Positions 25,545-34,586 of a stretch of 64,000 nucleotides of DNA are shown here, piece after piece. Origin of the DNA: Nonomuraea sp. MG754425 (GTDB lineage: Bacteria; Actinomycetota; Actinomycetes; Streptosporangiales; Streptosporangiaceae); assembly GCF_021699195.1 (NCBI RefSeq), contig NZ_SSXE01000011.1, positions 27,429 through 91,428 of the forward strand. Reading direction: 5' to 3'. Position 1 is the stretch's first letter; every line of letters starts with the position of its first letter. The notes below the pieces were generated by a model, which was given only the letters and a program-made list of their open reading frames with translations, was not told the origin of the DNA and searched no databases. The translations under genes were made by a program, and so were the position numbers.

Positions 25545-27158
25545 GTGACCTCGTCCTCAGCACCGCTCAGGGCGACGCGGCGGGAGTGGACCGGGCTCGC
25601 CGTGCTGGCTCTGCCCACCCTGCTACTGGCGTTGGACACCAGCGTGCTGTATCTGGCCCTGCCGCAACTGGCGGCGGATCTCGGCGCCAGCGGCACCCAG
25701 CAGCTCTGGATCACCGACATCTACGGATTCCTGCTCGCCGGTTTCCTGGTTACCATGGGCGCGCTCGGCGACCGCATCGGCCGCCGCCGGCTGCTGCTGA
25801 TCGGCGCCGTCCTGTTCGGGGCCGCCTCGATCCTGGCCGCCTGCTCCGGCAGCCCGGAGACGCTGATCATCGCCCGTGCCGTGCTGGGGATCGCCGGTGC
25901 CACGCTGATGCCGTCCACCCTGGCCCTGATCACCAACATGTTCCGCGACCCCCGGCAGCGGACGACCGCGCTGGCGGTCTGGGTGAGCTGTTTCATGGGC
26001 GGCGTCGCGGTCGGCCCGGTGGTCGGCGGCGCCCTGCTGGAGAACTTCTGGTGGGGCTCGGCCTTCCTGCTGGGCGTCCCGGTGATGCTGCTCCTGGTGG
26101 TGGTGGGCCCGCTGCTGCTGCCCGAATACCGTGACCCGGCCCAGGCCGGACCGCTGGACCCGCTGAGCGTGGCGCTGTCCCTCGCGGCCATCCTGCCGGT
26201 CGTCCACGGGCTGAAGGACCTGGCCGCCAACGGGCTGCGACCCGAGGCGGCGGTGGCCATCGTGGCCGGTCTGGCGCTGGGAGCGGTGTTCGTCCGCCGT
26301 CAGCGCGTCCTGGCGGCGCCGCTGCTGGACCTGCGCCTGTTCGCCGGCCGCCAAGTGAGCGCCGCACTGACGCTCGGGCTGCTGAGCGGCGCCGTCATGG
26401 GCGGGGTCTGGCTGCTGATCAACCTCTATCTCCAGACGGTCGCCGAACTGTCCCCGCTGCACGCCGGACTGTGGCAACTGCCCGCGGTGCTGGGGATGGT
26501 CGTCGCCGGCAACCTCGCGCCACGCCTCAGCCGCCGGTTCCGTCCCGGTGCCGTCATCACGGCCGGGATGGCGCTGTCGGCGGTGGGCTTCGCCGTGCTG
26601 ACCCAGACACCCACCGCCGACGGGCTGGCCGTGCTGATCCCCGCGTTCGTCGTCATCATGATCGGGGTCGGCGTCGGGTTGCCGCTGGTGCAGGACCTCA
26701 TCATCGGCGCCGCACCACCCGAACGCGCCGGCTCGGCGTCGGCGATGTCGGAGACCAGCGGCGAACTCGGTGTCGCGCTGGGCGTCGCCGCCCTCGGCAG
26801 TGTGGGTACCGCCATCTACCGCAGCCAGTTCACGCTTCCCCCGGGAGTGCCGGAACACCTGGGCCAGAGCGCGCGGGAGGGCATCGTCGGCGCGGTGATC
26901 ACCGCGCCGCGGCTGCCCGCCGAGATCGGCGCGGAACTGCTCGGCAATGCCCGGGCCGCGTTCACCTCCGGCCTCACCACGGTGGCGGCCCTGAGCATCG
27001 TCGCCTTCCTCGCGCTCGCCCTCGTCACCGCTACGGCGCTGCGCGGGGTCCGCTCCCCCGGCCCTGCCGCGCCGGAGCAGCCGGACCCGATCGAGCCGGA
27101 GCCCCGCGCGACCACGATGACCACCGAACAATCATCACCCGTGAACATCTCCGCCTGA
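25545..27158 (+). CDS. MFS drug transporter, DHA2 (14-helix) family
   Basis: The 537-residue protein has the 14-helix layout of QacA/EmrB-type drug:H+ antiporters. Helix 1 holds the family motif LALDTSVLYLALPQLAADL, and the helix 2-3 loop TMGALGDRIGRRRLLLIG is motif A. The helix 5 motif GVAVGPVVGGALLE is motif C, typical of exporters. The C-terminal 35 residues are a Pro-rich cytoplasmic tail. GTG at 25545 follows GAGAGGAGA. The likely regulator is the upstream TetR protein. Confidence 0.9.
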   Translation: MTSSSAPLRATRREWTGLAVLALPTLLLALDTSVLYLALPQLAADLGASGTQQLWITDIYGFLLAGFLVTMGALGDRIGRRRLLLIGAVLFGAASILAACSGSPETLIIARAVLGIAGATLMPSTLALITNMFRDPRQRTTALAVWVSCFMGGVAVGPVVGGALLENFWWGSAFLLGVPVMLLLVVVGPLLLPEYRDPAQAGPLDPLSVALSLAAILPVVHGLKDLAANGLRPEAAVAIVAGLALGAVFVRRQRVLAAPLLDLRLFAGRQVSAALTLGLLSGAVMGGVWLLINLYLQTVAELSPLHAGLWQLPAVLGMVVAGNLAPRLSRRFRPGAVITAGMALSAVGFAVLTQTPTADGLAVLIPAFVVIMIGVGVGLPLVQDLIIGAAPPERAGSASAMSETSGELGVALGVAALGSVGTAIYRSQFTLPPGVPEHLGQSAREGIVGAVITAPRLPAEIGAELLGNARAAFTSGLTTVAALSIVAFLALALVTATALRGVRSPGPAAPEQPDPIEPEPRATTMTTEQSSPVNISA

Positions 27159-27197
27159 CCATTTCGAACACCGCAGTACCGAAGGGAACAGAAAATC

Positions 27198-27734
27198 ATG
27201 CGCAAGATCTTCGCCGGCCTGTTCATGTCCCTGGACGGCGTCGTGGAAGGGCCCGACCAGTGGCAGCACGACTTCGACGAAGGCATGGCCGCCGAGATGC
27301 AAGCCCAGCTCGACGCCCAGGACGCCGTCCTGCTCGGCCGCGTCACCTACCTGGACTGGGCCTCCTACTGGCCCACCTCCACCGACGAGCCGTTCGCGAG
27401 CACGTTCAACAACATCCGCAAGTACGTCGTCTCCGACACCCTCGACACCCTCGAGTGGAACAACAGCGTCCTGCTCAAGGGCGACCTCGCCGCGGCCGTC
27501 GACGAGCTGAAGCGGCAGCCGGGCAAGGACATCGGCGTCGGCGGAAGCGTCAGCCTCGTCCGCTCCCTGCTGCGGCAGAACCTCCTCGACGAGCTCCGGC
27601 TGCTGGTGCACCCCGTGGTCGTCGGCCAGGGCCAGCGGCTCTTCGACGGCCTGCCCGCCATGCGGCTGGACCTCGCCGAGGTCAAGAGCACCAGCAGCGG
27701 GACGGTCATCATGGTCTACCGCAAGCAGACCTGA
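27198..27734 (+). CDS. Dihydrofolate reductase-like / RibD C-domain protein
   Basis: The 178-residue protein has the RibD C-terminal fold: KIFAGLFMSLDGVVEGPDQW, VLLGRVTYLDWASYWP, and GVGGSVSLVRSLL for the NADPH-binding loop. These proteins are widespread in actinomycetes, and few have a known substrate. It lies 39 bases after the efflux gene and a strong hairpin follows its stop, so it ends the operon. Confidence 0.87.
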   Translation: MRKIFAGLFMSLDGVVEGPDQWQHDFDEGMAAEMQAQLDAQDAVLLGRVTYLDWASYWPTSTDEPFASTFNNIRKYVVSDTLDTLEWNNSVLLKGDLAAAVDELKRQPGKDIGVGGSVSLVRSLLRQNLLDELRLLVHPVVVGQGQRLFDGLPAMRLDLAEVKSTSSGTVIMVYRKQT

Positions 27735-27757
27735 CCCGTCCCTTCACGAAAGCCCGT

Positions 27758-27797
27758 CCGGACCACGGGGGCGGACCAGGCCGCTCCCGTGGTCCGG
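27758..27797 (+). terminator. Strong hairpin after the DHFR-like gene
   Basis: CCGGACCACGGG at 27758-27769 pairs perfectly with CCCGTGGTCCGG at 27786-27797 around a 16-base loop. It is placed 24 bases after the stop codon, where the three-gene operon should end. Confidence 0.6.
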
Positions 27798-27856
27798 GGA
27801 TCGACGGGCCTCGCCCACCCCTCACCGGGAGTTCGGCATCATGAACAGCGGGGCTG

Positions 27857-28040
27857 ATGCTCACCGTCCCCGGTCTGGTCGCCTCCCTCAGCGCGCTGCT
27901 GGTTCCCGTCGTGATCGGGCGGCTGGACCGCCGTACCGTCCTGCTCGGCCTGATCACCTTGACGGTGCCGGCCAACCTGCTGTTCGGTGACCGTGTCGTC
28001 CGCGCCGCCGTCGTCACCACCTTCCTGCTGGTCAGTGGTC
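27857..28040 (+). pseudogene. Fragment of an MFS transporter
   Basis: About 60 residues resemble helices of a CmlA-type MFS exporter: MLTVPGLVASLSALLVPVV, then the loop GRLDRRTVLLGLITL (motif A) and part of the next helices. The segment has no proper N terminus, and similarity stops near 28040, where a different sequence begins. It is a remnant rather than a working gene. Confidence 0.4.
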
Positions 28041-28194
28041 ACATGACGGCCTGCACCTTCTTCAGCCCCGATCCTTCAGGACCATCTCCGGGATCGGCGA
28101 CGGCCTCATCGGGCCCATCCGCGAGCGCCGCCGCACCAGGCTCAGCGACGCGGGCCAGGCGCCTCTCCCGGAGCGTCACGTCAGCCGCGCGCCT

Positions 28195-28490
28195 CCGGCA
28201 CTGACGGCCACCCACAGCACCGCTAGCGCCGCCATCCCGGGCCACGGCGCTTCCGGCAGCAGGCCCGGGGGCGCGGCCAGCAGGTTCAGCGGGTCGATCG
28301 CCGTGACGTCCCAGCCGGATGCGGCCACCGCCGCGCGGACCTCACTCGCGTCCCCGGCCGGCCACCAGTCGGTGGGGGGCAGCGGCGGGCGAGTTCCACC
28401 GTCGGCAGCGGCTCGCCGAGGACGTCGAACAGCGCCGGTGGGGCGGGTTTGCGGGCGAACGCCGCCGGATCGACTGCGCCGGCGGCCGTT
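28195..28490 (-). pseudogene. Decayed gene remnant encoding a C-terminal membrane segment
   Basis: On the minus strand one frame holds SEVRAAVAASGWDVTAIDP followed by a Pro-rich turn and a hydrophobic end PWPGMAALAVLWVAV. An adjoining frame just upstream reads FARKPAPPALFDVLGEPLP, which looks like the natural continuation. The apparent frame change near 28380 suggests a frameshifted relic. I do not recognise the family. The remaining part of 27.8-28.5 kb contains only such scraps. Confidence 0.25.
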
Positions 28491-29023
28491 CACTCGCAGT
28501 TCTCTTCCATCCTGATCACGCACAGCCAGTCCACCACCCAGAGCCGGTGATCGCCGGTGGCGCGCCCGCTGACGACCTCGAGGTCTTCCACGAGTTCGCC
28601 GGACTTCGGCGGCCCGTCACGCTTCGGGAGCTGCTTGCAGGCGTAGGCGGACCATTTCTGTGCTGCCAGCCCGTCCTCGCCGCGCTTGACGCACTCCTCC
28701 TTGCTGAACGTCCCGTAAGGGAGTTCTCCGCCCGGTTTTCCGGTCCAGGTGGGGCCGGGCTGTGCTTGCGGCGGGGAGGAGGGCGAGGGAGCGCTCGTCG
28801 GCACCGGCGCCTGAAGTGTTCCCGGAGTGGGCGACGAGAAAGGCGTGTCCGCCTTCGTGAGATGAATTCGCTCTTGGGAAGAGGTGTCCGACGTTCGGCC
28901 TTCCGTCGGCGTGGTGACCGCGATCATCACGCTGACCGCCGCACTCGTCAGGACAATGAGCACGGCCGCAGCACCGGAAATGGCGGCTCCGGCCCGCCGG
29001 CGGTTTTTCTGTGGGAGTGCCAC
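28490..29023 (-). CDS. Hypothetical membrane-anchored secreted protein
   Basis: The 177-residue protein starts at a GTG four bases after AGGAGG. A short basic N terminus (LPQKNRRRAG) leads to one hydrophobic segment AAVLIVLTSAAVSVMIAV, followed by a Ser/Thr/Pro-rich linker of about 50 residues and a small C-terminal domain with Cys residues (KEECVKRGEDG, YACKQLPK, WLCVIRMEENC). This fits a type II membrane protein with an exported, possibly disulfide-bonded domain. No family recognised. Confidence 0.55.
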   Translation of the reverse strand: MALPQKNRRRAGAAISGAAAVLIVLTSAAVSVMIAVTTPTEGRTSDTSSQERIHLTKADTPFSSPTPGTLQAPVPTSAPSPSSPPQAQPGPTWTGKPGGELPYGTFSKEECVKRGEDGLAAQKWSAYACKQLPKRDGPPKSGELVEDLEVVSGRATGDHRLWVVDWLCVIRMEENCE

Positions 29024-29258
29024 ATGGCCTCCTGACGCTGTTGGCGGCACGTGTCCGGGACGGCTGCGAAGGCATGCGACCCCATTTTCCGCATCTGACA
29101 ATGGCCGATCAAGGCCATGCGACCGGACATTTTCCGGACTTCGTACGGCACGACCCCGCCACGCCCGCGAGGCGTGACGGGTGCGACCGGCCGGATCGCG
29201 CTGTGACCAGGCCAGGGACCGGGCTTTTGGCGGGCATTGCGGATGACGTCAGCCGGAT

Positions 29259-29780
29259 TCAGCGTCTTATGGTCTCGTACACCTCGAAAACCTGGTCGAC
29301 CGTGGCGGTCAGGCCCGTCACGTCGTTGATGAACGCCCAGAGGAAATCCTCGTCAGGACCCCACTCCGGAATATCGACGCGGGCCTCCACCGGCAGCGGC
29401 TCGCCCAGGTCGATCACCGGCTCGCCGTCGTGAAAAAGCATTCCCCGGACCAGCTCGCCATCATCGTGGAGCCACAACCCGTAAATGCTCGACACGCTGG
29501 AGAACAGCACCGCCAGAGCTCGCGTCCCTTTCAACGCGCCGAGCGCACCGGTCTTGAGCAGATTGTCGATGTCGGTCGGAATCCGCTGGGCGGGGTCCCA
29601 CATCTGGCACCAGCCGGCCGTGTCGGCGAGGTGGAGGCGTTGCCAGGGACGATTGCTCCACGCCTGGTCGGCGCTCGATCGGTCACCGCTCGGCAGGTAA
29701 TCGGTGTCGTCCGGCAGACAGGCGACGACCTCGTCGATCGACCGGCCCCGCACGAAAAGTGCGGAAGTGTTCCATCCCAT
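29259..29780 (-). CDS. Hypothetical protein
   Basis: The 173-residue soluble protein begins MGWNTSALFVRG, continues with a WSNRPWQRLHLADTAGWCQMWDP region and ends in an acidic C-terminal half including IPEWGPDEDFLWAF. The pattern of one ATG, a full-length frame and codon use like neighbouring genes supports it as real. It resembles small actinomycete proteins of unknown role related to immunity or stress proteins of the SUKH kind only vaguely; I do not assign a function. Confidence 0.5.
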   Translation of the reverse strand: MGWNTSALFVRGRSIDEVVACLPDDTDYLPSGDRSSADQAWSNRPWQRLHLADTAGWCQMWDPAQRIPTDIDNLLKTGALGALKGTRALAVLFSSVSSIYGLWLHDDGELVRGMLFHDGEPVIDLGEPLPVEARVDIPEWGPDEDFLWAFINDVTGLTATVDQVFEVYETIRR

Positions 29781-29988
29781 GCCGGGCAATCTTCGTATCG
29801 GCTCACCGACGCGTCAATCGAACCGGTCCAGCCCAACTCGGCGGGCGCCCCGCTCGTCAGGGGCGGCCTCGGCGTGCCGCGTGAGATCCGGATGTTTGGT
29901 GATCACTCATGACCCCGTCCAACAGACGCCGGCCCACGGCGCGGCCGGTTCTCGGCTTGCCGGGCCGGCCGATCATCGTGCGCGTCAC

Positions 29989-30310
29989 CGTCCATGCGTG
30001 TGCGGCGGCGTAGTCCCTGCCGAGCGCGTGCAGGGTGTCACCGAGGCGGCTCAGCGTCATGGCCTCGCCATGCCGATGGCCGAGGACTCGTTGGATGCGC
30101 AACGCCAAGTGGTAGCAGTCCAGGGCCCCGTGCAGGTCGCCTTTCCGCCCCAGAACGCGGGCGAGGCCGAGGTGTGCGGGCGCCTGTCCGGCGGGGTCGT
30201 CCAGGCGGCGCGTGGCCTCCAGCGCGGATCGGAGCGCGATCACACGGTCCTCCCAGAGGCCGTGCCTGTGACGTGCCACAGTTAGCGTCGCTATTGCTGC
30301 CACGCTTTCG
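29989..30310 (-). pseudogene. TPR fragment from the C terminus of a SARP-type regulator
   Basis: About 105 residues show TPR-type helical repeats typical of the C-terminal part of SARP/NB-ARC regulators: HGLWEDRVIALRSALEATRR, GQAPAHLGLARVLGRKGDL and HGEAMTLSRLGDTLHALGRD. No start codon, nucleotide-binding domain or DNA-binding domain is attached. Its upstream end lies just past the recombinase gene. It is in the same orientation as the truncated SARP gene at 37.4-39.2 kb, so the two may be parts of one gene split by inserted DNA. Confidence 0.5.
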
Positions 30311-30337
30311 TCATGTTGGGGTGTCCAGGTCTCCTGG

Positions 30338-31438
30338 TCACAGGTCTTCGACGTAGCTGGCGGCGATGTCGTCGGGTGGGTTGGTGTACAGGCGCAGGTA
30401 GCGGTCGTTGGCGTGGCCGAGGCGGCGCTCGAGTTCGGCGCGGTTGTGGCCGGAGGTTTGTGACAGCGCATAGGCAAAGGTGTGGCGGGCGTCGTGCGGG
30501 CGCAGCGTGCCGAGCCTGCGCTCGGGGTCGGCCATCTGGGCGTCGTGCAGGCGGCCGATCTCACCGACGATGGTGTTGATCGAGCGGGCCGAGAGGCGGC
30601 CGTCGGGGCGGCGGGCGGCGATGGAGGCGGCCGACAGCAGTAGCGCGGTCGCCCCAGTGCTGGCCGCAGCGTCGCCGGGCCGCTCCTGTTGCAGGTAGTC
30701 GGCCAGCGCCTGGCGGGCGTCGCGGCCCAGGAACACGGTCCGGCTGGTGCGGCCCTTGCCGCGCACGCCGGTCAGGCGGGCCTTCTTGGCCTGGCGCAGC
30801 CGGCCGGGATCGGCCGGCTGCAACTGGTCCAGGTCCAGACCGACCAACTCGGCGCGGCGCAGCCCGGTGCCGAACAGCAGATAGACGATGGCCCGGTCGC
30901 GCAGCGGGCGGGCATGGGCGTGAGCACGGGCCGCGGTGCCGCGGTGACGGCGGCCCTTGAGCTCATGGAAGGTTTCGATCCGGTCCACGACGTTTTTGAC
31001 GGTGCGTACCTGGGCGGCGGCCAGTGCCCGCGGCTGCGGGGCGGGCAGCGGCAATGAGGCCACCTGCTTGGTCGGATCGCCGTGGCGTAGCAGCCCTTCG
31101 GGGGCGTGTGCGCTGATCCAGGAGAACAGCGCCGACAGGTGCGCGAGATGGTTGTTGACGGTCGCGGCGGCCATCGGCGCGGCCGTGCCGTCGCGGCCAC
31201 GGTTGCCGGCGGCGGCCAGGTGATCGCGCCAGGCGCTCACCTCGCGCACGGTGACGGCCGAGAGCCGGTCGTGCCCGAGGCCGCCGGTGATCCAGGCGCC
31301 GAAGCGCCGCAGATGCCGGGAGATCTTGGCGGTCACCTTCGCTGAGCGGACCCCGCGCACGGCCAGATCGAGGTAGCGCTCCGTCCATACCGACAGGCTG
31401 TCGTCGGCCGGATCGCGGCGCTCGGGGAGCCCGACCAC
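30338..31438 (-). CDS. Tyrosine recombinase/integrase
   Basis: The 366-residue protein has the two-domain layout of phage-type integrases: an N-terminal SAM-like core-binding domain (WTERYLDLAVRGVRSAKV, SAWRDHLAAAGNRG) and a catalytic domain with the Arg in GTGLRRAELVGLDL, HDARHTFAYALS, and the terminal GHANDRYLRLY containing the Tyr nucleophile. The usual R-K-H-R-H-Y set is visible. Start is a GTG at 31438. No excisionase or phage structural gene is seen. It probably moved, or was part of, the island that split the nearby regulator gene. Confidence 0.88.
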   Translation of the reverse strand: MVGLPERRDPADDSLSVWTERYLDLAVRGVRSAKVTAKISRHLRRFGAWITGGLGHDRLSAVTVREVSAWRDHLAAAGNRGRDGTAAPMAAATVNNHLAHLSALFSWISAHAPEGLLRHGDPTKQVASLPLPAPQPRALAAAQVRTVKNVVDRIETFHELKGRRHRGTAARAHAHARPLRDRAIVYLLFGTGLRRAELVGLDLDQLQPADPGRLRQAKKARLTGVRGKGRTSRTVFLGRDARQALADYLQQERPGDAAASTGATALLLSAASIAARRPDGRLSARSINTIVGEIGRLHDAQMADPERRLGTLRPHDARHTFAYALSQTSGHNRAELERRLGHANDRYLRLYTNPPDDIAASYVEDL

Positions 31439-31826
31439 CTTTCGTGAAGTGATTTCGGCGCGATCCTGCCCGGCAGCCGTGGATGCCGAGCTGCGGGTGG
31501 GAGACGGCGTGGAGCCAGGTTACTTCACGGAAGGGCTGTTTCCTGAAGAGAAGTGATGCGTTGGCCATGTCCCGTGGACAAGCTCGCCAGGGGGGACAGG
31601 GTGGTCGGAGGCGTTCGCCTGCTGAATTGCGAACTTGGCCGGCCGAGGGCTCTTCGAAGACCTCTCTACGTGCTGGCCTCCATGGGTGAGGGCTGGGCGT
31701 GCTCGGCGGGGCGGGGCCCGTATCCGGTCAGGCGCGAAGCAGGGTGAACGCCAGCAGGGTGGCCGCTGTGGTGGCCGGCGCCCGTGGAGCCGCTACGCCT
31801 CCGGTGACCACGAACAGTGATACCCC
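31439..31826. other. Gene-poor stretch with short inverted repeats
   Basis: About 390 bases between recombinase and MerR genes carry no gene I can support. CGTGAAGT at 31443-31450 is inverted as ACTTCACG at 31522-31529, and a weaker GAGAAGTGA copy follows near 31547. Such repeats beside a tyrosine recombinase could be arm-binding or promoter sites, but no attachment core with a second copy was found. Confidence 0.3.
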
Positions 31827-32264
31827 TCAGGTGATCAGGAAGGAGCACTGATCCACTCGATCATTGGCCCCTGCCAGTACCGTCCCCGCGAGGTGGGCCT
31901 GGTAGTTCGGGCAGGTCGTGATGTCCTCGTGCGAGCAGTTCATTCCGGCTTCGAGGAGATCGAGAGCTGAGCGCAGGGCTGCCATCCTGGCCTGCAGCAC
32001 GCGCTGGTTGCGGCGCAGCACGTCCTTGCGGGTGGCTGGGTCGCGCGCGGCGAGGAACTCCCGAATATCCGGCAGCGGCAGGCCGGCCTGCTTCGCGATC
32101 ACGATCGACGCCACCCGGAACAGGTCGTCGCGGGTGTAGCGGCGGCGGTCGCCGGCGACGCGGCCGGGGGAGAGCAGGCCCACCGACTCCCAGTGCCGCA
32201 GTACGTGTGTCGGCAGGCCGAAGCGGTCGGCCACCTGGCCGATTGTCATCGGGTTTGACTTCAT
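31827..32264 (-). CDS. MerR-family regulator
   Basis: The 145-residue protein has the MerR winged helix: MTIGQVADRFGLPTHVLRHWE, SVGLLSPGRVAGDRRRY, then the dimerisation coiled coil with LEAGMNCSHEDITTCPNY. The Cys and His residues in this tail occur in a known actinomycete MerR subgroup, but it is not clear that they bind metal. The ATG at 32264 is embedded in an operator-like dyad shared with the divergent methyltransferase gene; ATG 32249 is an alternative. It likely controls the methyltransferase and perhaps the efflux gene beyond. Confidence 0.85.
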   Translation of the reverse strand: MKSNPMTIGQVADRFGLPTHVLRHWESVGLLSPGRVAGDRRRYTRDDLFRVASIVIAKQAGLPLPDIREFLAARDPATRKDVLRRNQRVLQARMAALRSALDLLEAGMNCSHEDITTCPNYQAHLAGTVLAGANDRVDQCSFLIT

Positions 32265-32276
32265 GTCGACATTAAG
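32259..32276. promoter_or_regulatory. Operator-like dyad between merR and methyltransferase
   Basis: The sequence CTTnATGTCGACATnAAG is a palindrome apart from the two n positions. A TTGACT at 32255-32260 overlaps its left edge and may serve as a -35 box for the methyltransferase gene. MerR proteins typically bind such dyads between -35 and -10 boxes. Confidence 0.5.
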
Positions 32277-32283
32277 TACCACC

Positions 32284-32988
32284 ATGGCGGGCATGTCCAA
32301 TCTGCTTGCTGTCCTCGACGCCGTCGACGCGCAGCCTATGTCTGTCGAGCTGCGCACACGTTCCTACGAGTTGCTCGGCGACCTCACCGGCCAAACCGTG
32401 GTCGACGTCGGCTGCGGCGGTGGCCGCGCGGTCGCCGAGTTGGCCGAGCGCGAGGCCCGCGCGGTCGGCGTCGACCACGACCCCGAGATGATCGCCGTGG
32501 CCCGGGAGCGCTGGCCGGCCGGCGAGTTCCACGTCGGCGATGCCTGCGAGCTGCCGCTGGAGTCCGGGTCGGTTGCCGGCTACCGCGCGGACAAGGTGTT
32601 GCACACGCTCTCTGACCCCGTGCGGGCCGTGGCCGAGGCCCGCCGGGTTCTCGCGCCGGGCGGCCGGGCCGTACTGCTCGGCCAGGACTGGGACACGATC
32701 GTCATCGACTCGGGCGAGCCGGAGACCACCCGCCGGCTGGTCCACGCGAAGGCGGACTCGCTCCCGTCGCCGCGCGTCGCCCGCAGGTACCGCAACCTGC
32801 TGCTCGATGCCGGGTTCACCGACCCGGTCGTCGAGGTGCGCACCAGTGTGTTCACCGATGACACCGCGCTCGCCCTGCTGCACCGGATCACCGACGAGGA
32901 GAGCTGGCTTGCCGAGCAGGCCGAGCGTGCCCGCACGAACCGGATCTTCGTCGCGGTGCCGATGTTCCTCGTTGCCGCGCAGGGATAG
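32284..32988 (+). CDS. SAM-dependent methyltransferase
   Basis: The 234-residue class I methyltransferase has motif I TVVDVGCGGGRAVAEL, the acidic AVGVDHDPEM, a DACELPLESGSV motif and LAPGGRAVLLGQDWD. It belongs to the UbiE/Methyltransf_25 type that works on small molecules. Three ATGs (32263, 32284, 32293) are possible; 32284 is chosen since 32263 would lie in the promoter dyad. It is divergent from the MerR gene and followed by a drug-efflux gene, suggesting a small detoxification cassette. Confidence 0.82.
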   Translation: MAGMSNLLAVLDAVDAQPMSVELRTRSYELLGDLTGQTVVDVGCGGGRAVAELAEREARAVGVDHDPEMIAVARERWPAGEFHVGDACELPLESGSVAGYRADKVLHTLSDPVRAVAEARRVLAPGGRAVLLGQDWDTIVIDSGEPETTRRLVHAKADSLPSPRVARRYRNLLLDAGFTDPVVEVRTSVFTDDTALALLHRITDEESWLAEQAERARTNRIFVAVPMFLVAAQG

Positions 32989-33143
32989 CGATCTGCTGGC
33001 TTCGCTGCGGGCGCGAAGCACGCGTCCGTTTGCCCACCATCCATCTGAGCTTCTCCAACAACAGAAGATCACGCTTGTCGGCGCGGTGCTACGCAGTACG
33101 GCGTGCAGCCAGCCGACCGCTATGACGACGATTATGAAAGGAC

Positions 33144-34586
33144 ATGATGCACAAACGTCAAGATCCGGTGCGTGACGCGGACAAGCCGCGGGAGCCTGCG
33201 AACCCCCGCCGCTGGAAGGCGCTGGCGGTGATATGCACGGCGCAGCTCATGCTGATGCTGGACCTCACCGTGATCAACGTCGCCCTGCCCGACCTCGGCG
33301 CCGATCTGGGCCTGAGCCGTGGGGCCTTCACCTGGGTGGTCAGCGTCTACGTGCTGTTCCTCGGCGGGCTGCTGCTGCTCGGCGGCCGGCTCGCCGACGT
33401 CTTCGGCGCGCGTTCCATGATCCTGACCGGTCTGGTGGTCTTCATCCTCGCCTCGCTGGCCAGTGGCTTGGCGCAAGACGAGAACCTGCTGATCGGTGGC
33501 CGCCTCTGTCAGGGCATCGGGGCCGCGCTGCTGTCCCCGGCCGCGCTGCGAGCCCTCACCGGCATCTTCCACGGCGCCGAACGCAACAAGGCGCTGGGCG
33601 TGTGGTCCTCTCTCGGAGGCATCGGCTTCGCCGTAGGGGTGTTCGCTGGTGGGCTCCTCACCAGCGGTCCTGGCTGGCGCTGGGTCTTTTTCATCAACAT
33701 CCCGATCGGCGTCGTCGCTCTGGTCGCCATTCGGGCCCTGGTGCCAGAGCGCCGGATCGCGGGCGCCAACCGGCGCGTCGACGTACTGGGCGCGGTGACC
33801 GTCACCGCCGCCACCGGTTCGTTCATTTACGGCATGACCAACGCCGGTGACCACGGCTGGGCGGATCCCGGCACGCTGGTGCCCATCGCGGCCGCTGCCG
33901 TCTTGTACGTGGCGTTCACAGTCATCGAACGCCACGTGCGGAATCCCCTGATACGCCCGGACATGCTGGTGCGTCGTCCGGTCGCGACCGGCGCATTTCT
34001 CATGCTCGTCGCGGCCGGCGTGACCGTCGCGGACCTGTTCATCACTTCGCAGTATCTGCAGCACCTTCGCGGCTACAGCGCGCTGGAGACCGGCCTGTTC
34101 TTCCTGCCCACGGCCCTGGCCACGATGGTCGGTGCCATCGCGGGCGGCCGCCTGGTCGGCATCATCGGCACTCGCCCCGTCGCCGTCGCCGGCCTGGCCC
34201 TGGTCGCCATCGGCAACGGACTGCTCATCGGCCTGTCGGCAAGCGGCAACGTCTACGCCCAGGCACTTCCCGGCGCCGTGCTGTTCGCGCTGGGCGGCGC
34301 CCCGGTGTTCGTCGCCGCCACCACCGCTGCCCTCGGCCGAGTCACTCAGGAGGAGGCCGGGTTGGTATCGGGTATGGTCTACACCTTCAATCCAACCGGT
34401 TCGGCCATCTTTGTCGCGGTGGGCTCCACCGTTGCCGCTTCGGGTCTCGCCGTCACACCCTCGATCGAGGGGTTCACCAACGTCTACACGATGTTCACCG
34501 TCGTCGCCGCCGTGGCCGCGGCGGTCTCGCTGGTCCTCGTACCGTCCGGAAAGCCACAGATGACCGGCGTCCCGGACGCCCGCTGA
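33144..34586 (+). CDS. MFS drug transporter, DHA2 (EmrB/QacA) family
   Basis: The 480-residue protein has fourteen predicted helices. The helix 1 motif MLDLTVINVALPDL is diagnostic for DHA2 proteins. Motif A is present as LLGGRLADVFGARSM and the exporter motif C-like region as GVWSSLGGIGFAVGVFAGG. A GAAAGGAC precedes the double ATG. With the MerR and methyltransferase genes upstream it forms a plausible resistance cassette; the 155-base gap means it may also have its own promoter. Confidence 0.9.
   Translation: MMHKRQDPVRDADKPREPANPRRWKALAVICTAQLMLMLDLTVINVALPDLGADLGLSRGAFTWVVSVYVLFLGGLLLLGGRLADVFGARSMILTGLVVFILASLASGLAQDENLLIGGRLCQGIGAALLSPAALRALTGIFHGAERNKALGVWSSLGGIGFAVGVFAGGLLTSGPGWRWVFFINIPIGVVALVAIRALVPERRIAGANRRVDVLGAVTVTAATGSFIYGMTNAGDHGWADPGTLVPIAAAAVLYVAFTVIERHVRNPLIRPDMLVRRPVATGAFLMLVAAGVTVADLFITSQYLQHLRGYSALETGLFFLPTALATMVGAIAGGRLVGIIGTRPVAVAGLALVAIGNGLLIGLSASGNVYAQALPGAVLFALGGAPVFVAATTAALGRVTQEEAGLVSGMVYTFNPTGSAIFVAVGSTVAASGLAVTPSIEGFTNVYTMFTVVAAVAAAVSLVLVPSGKPQMTGVPDAR

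Noticed and set aside
30338..31438. Integrated prophage
   Set aside because: Only the recombinase is present. No excisionase, replication, capsid or lysis genes are seen nearby.
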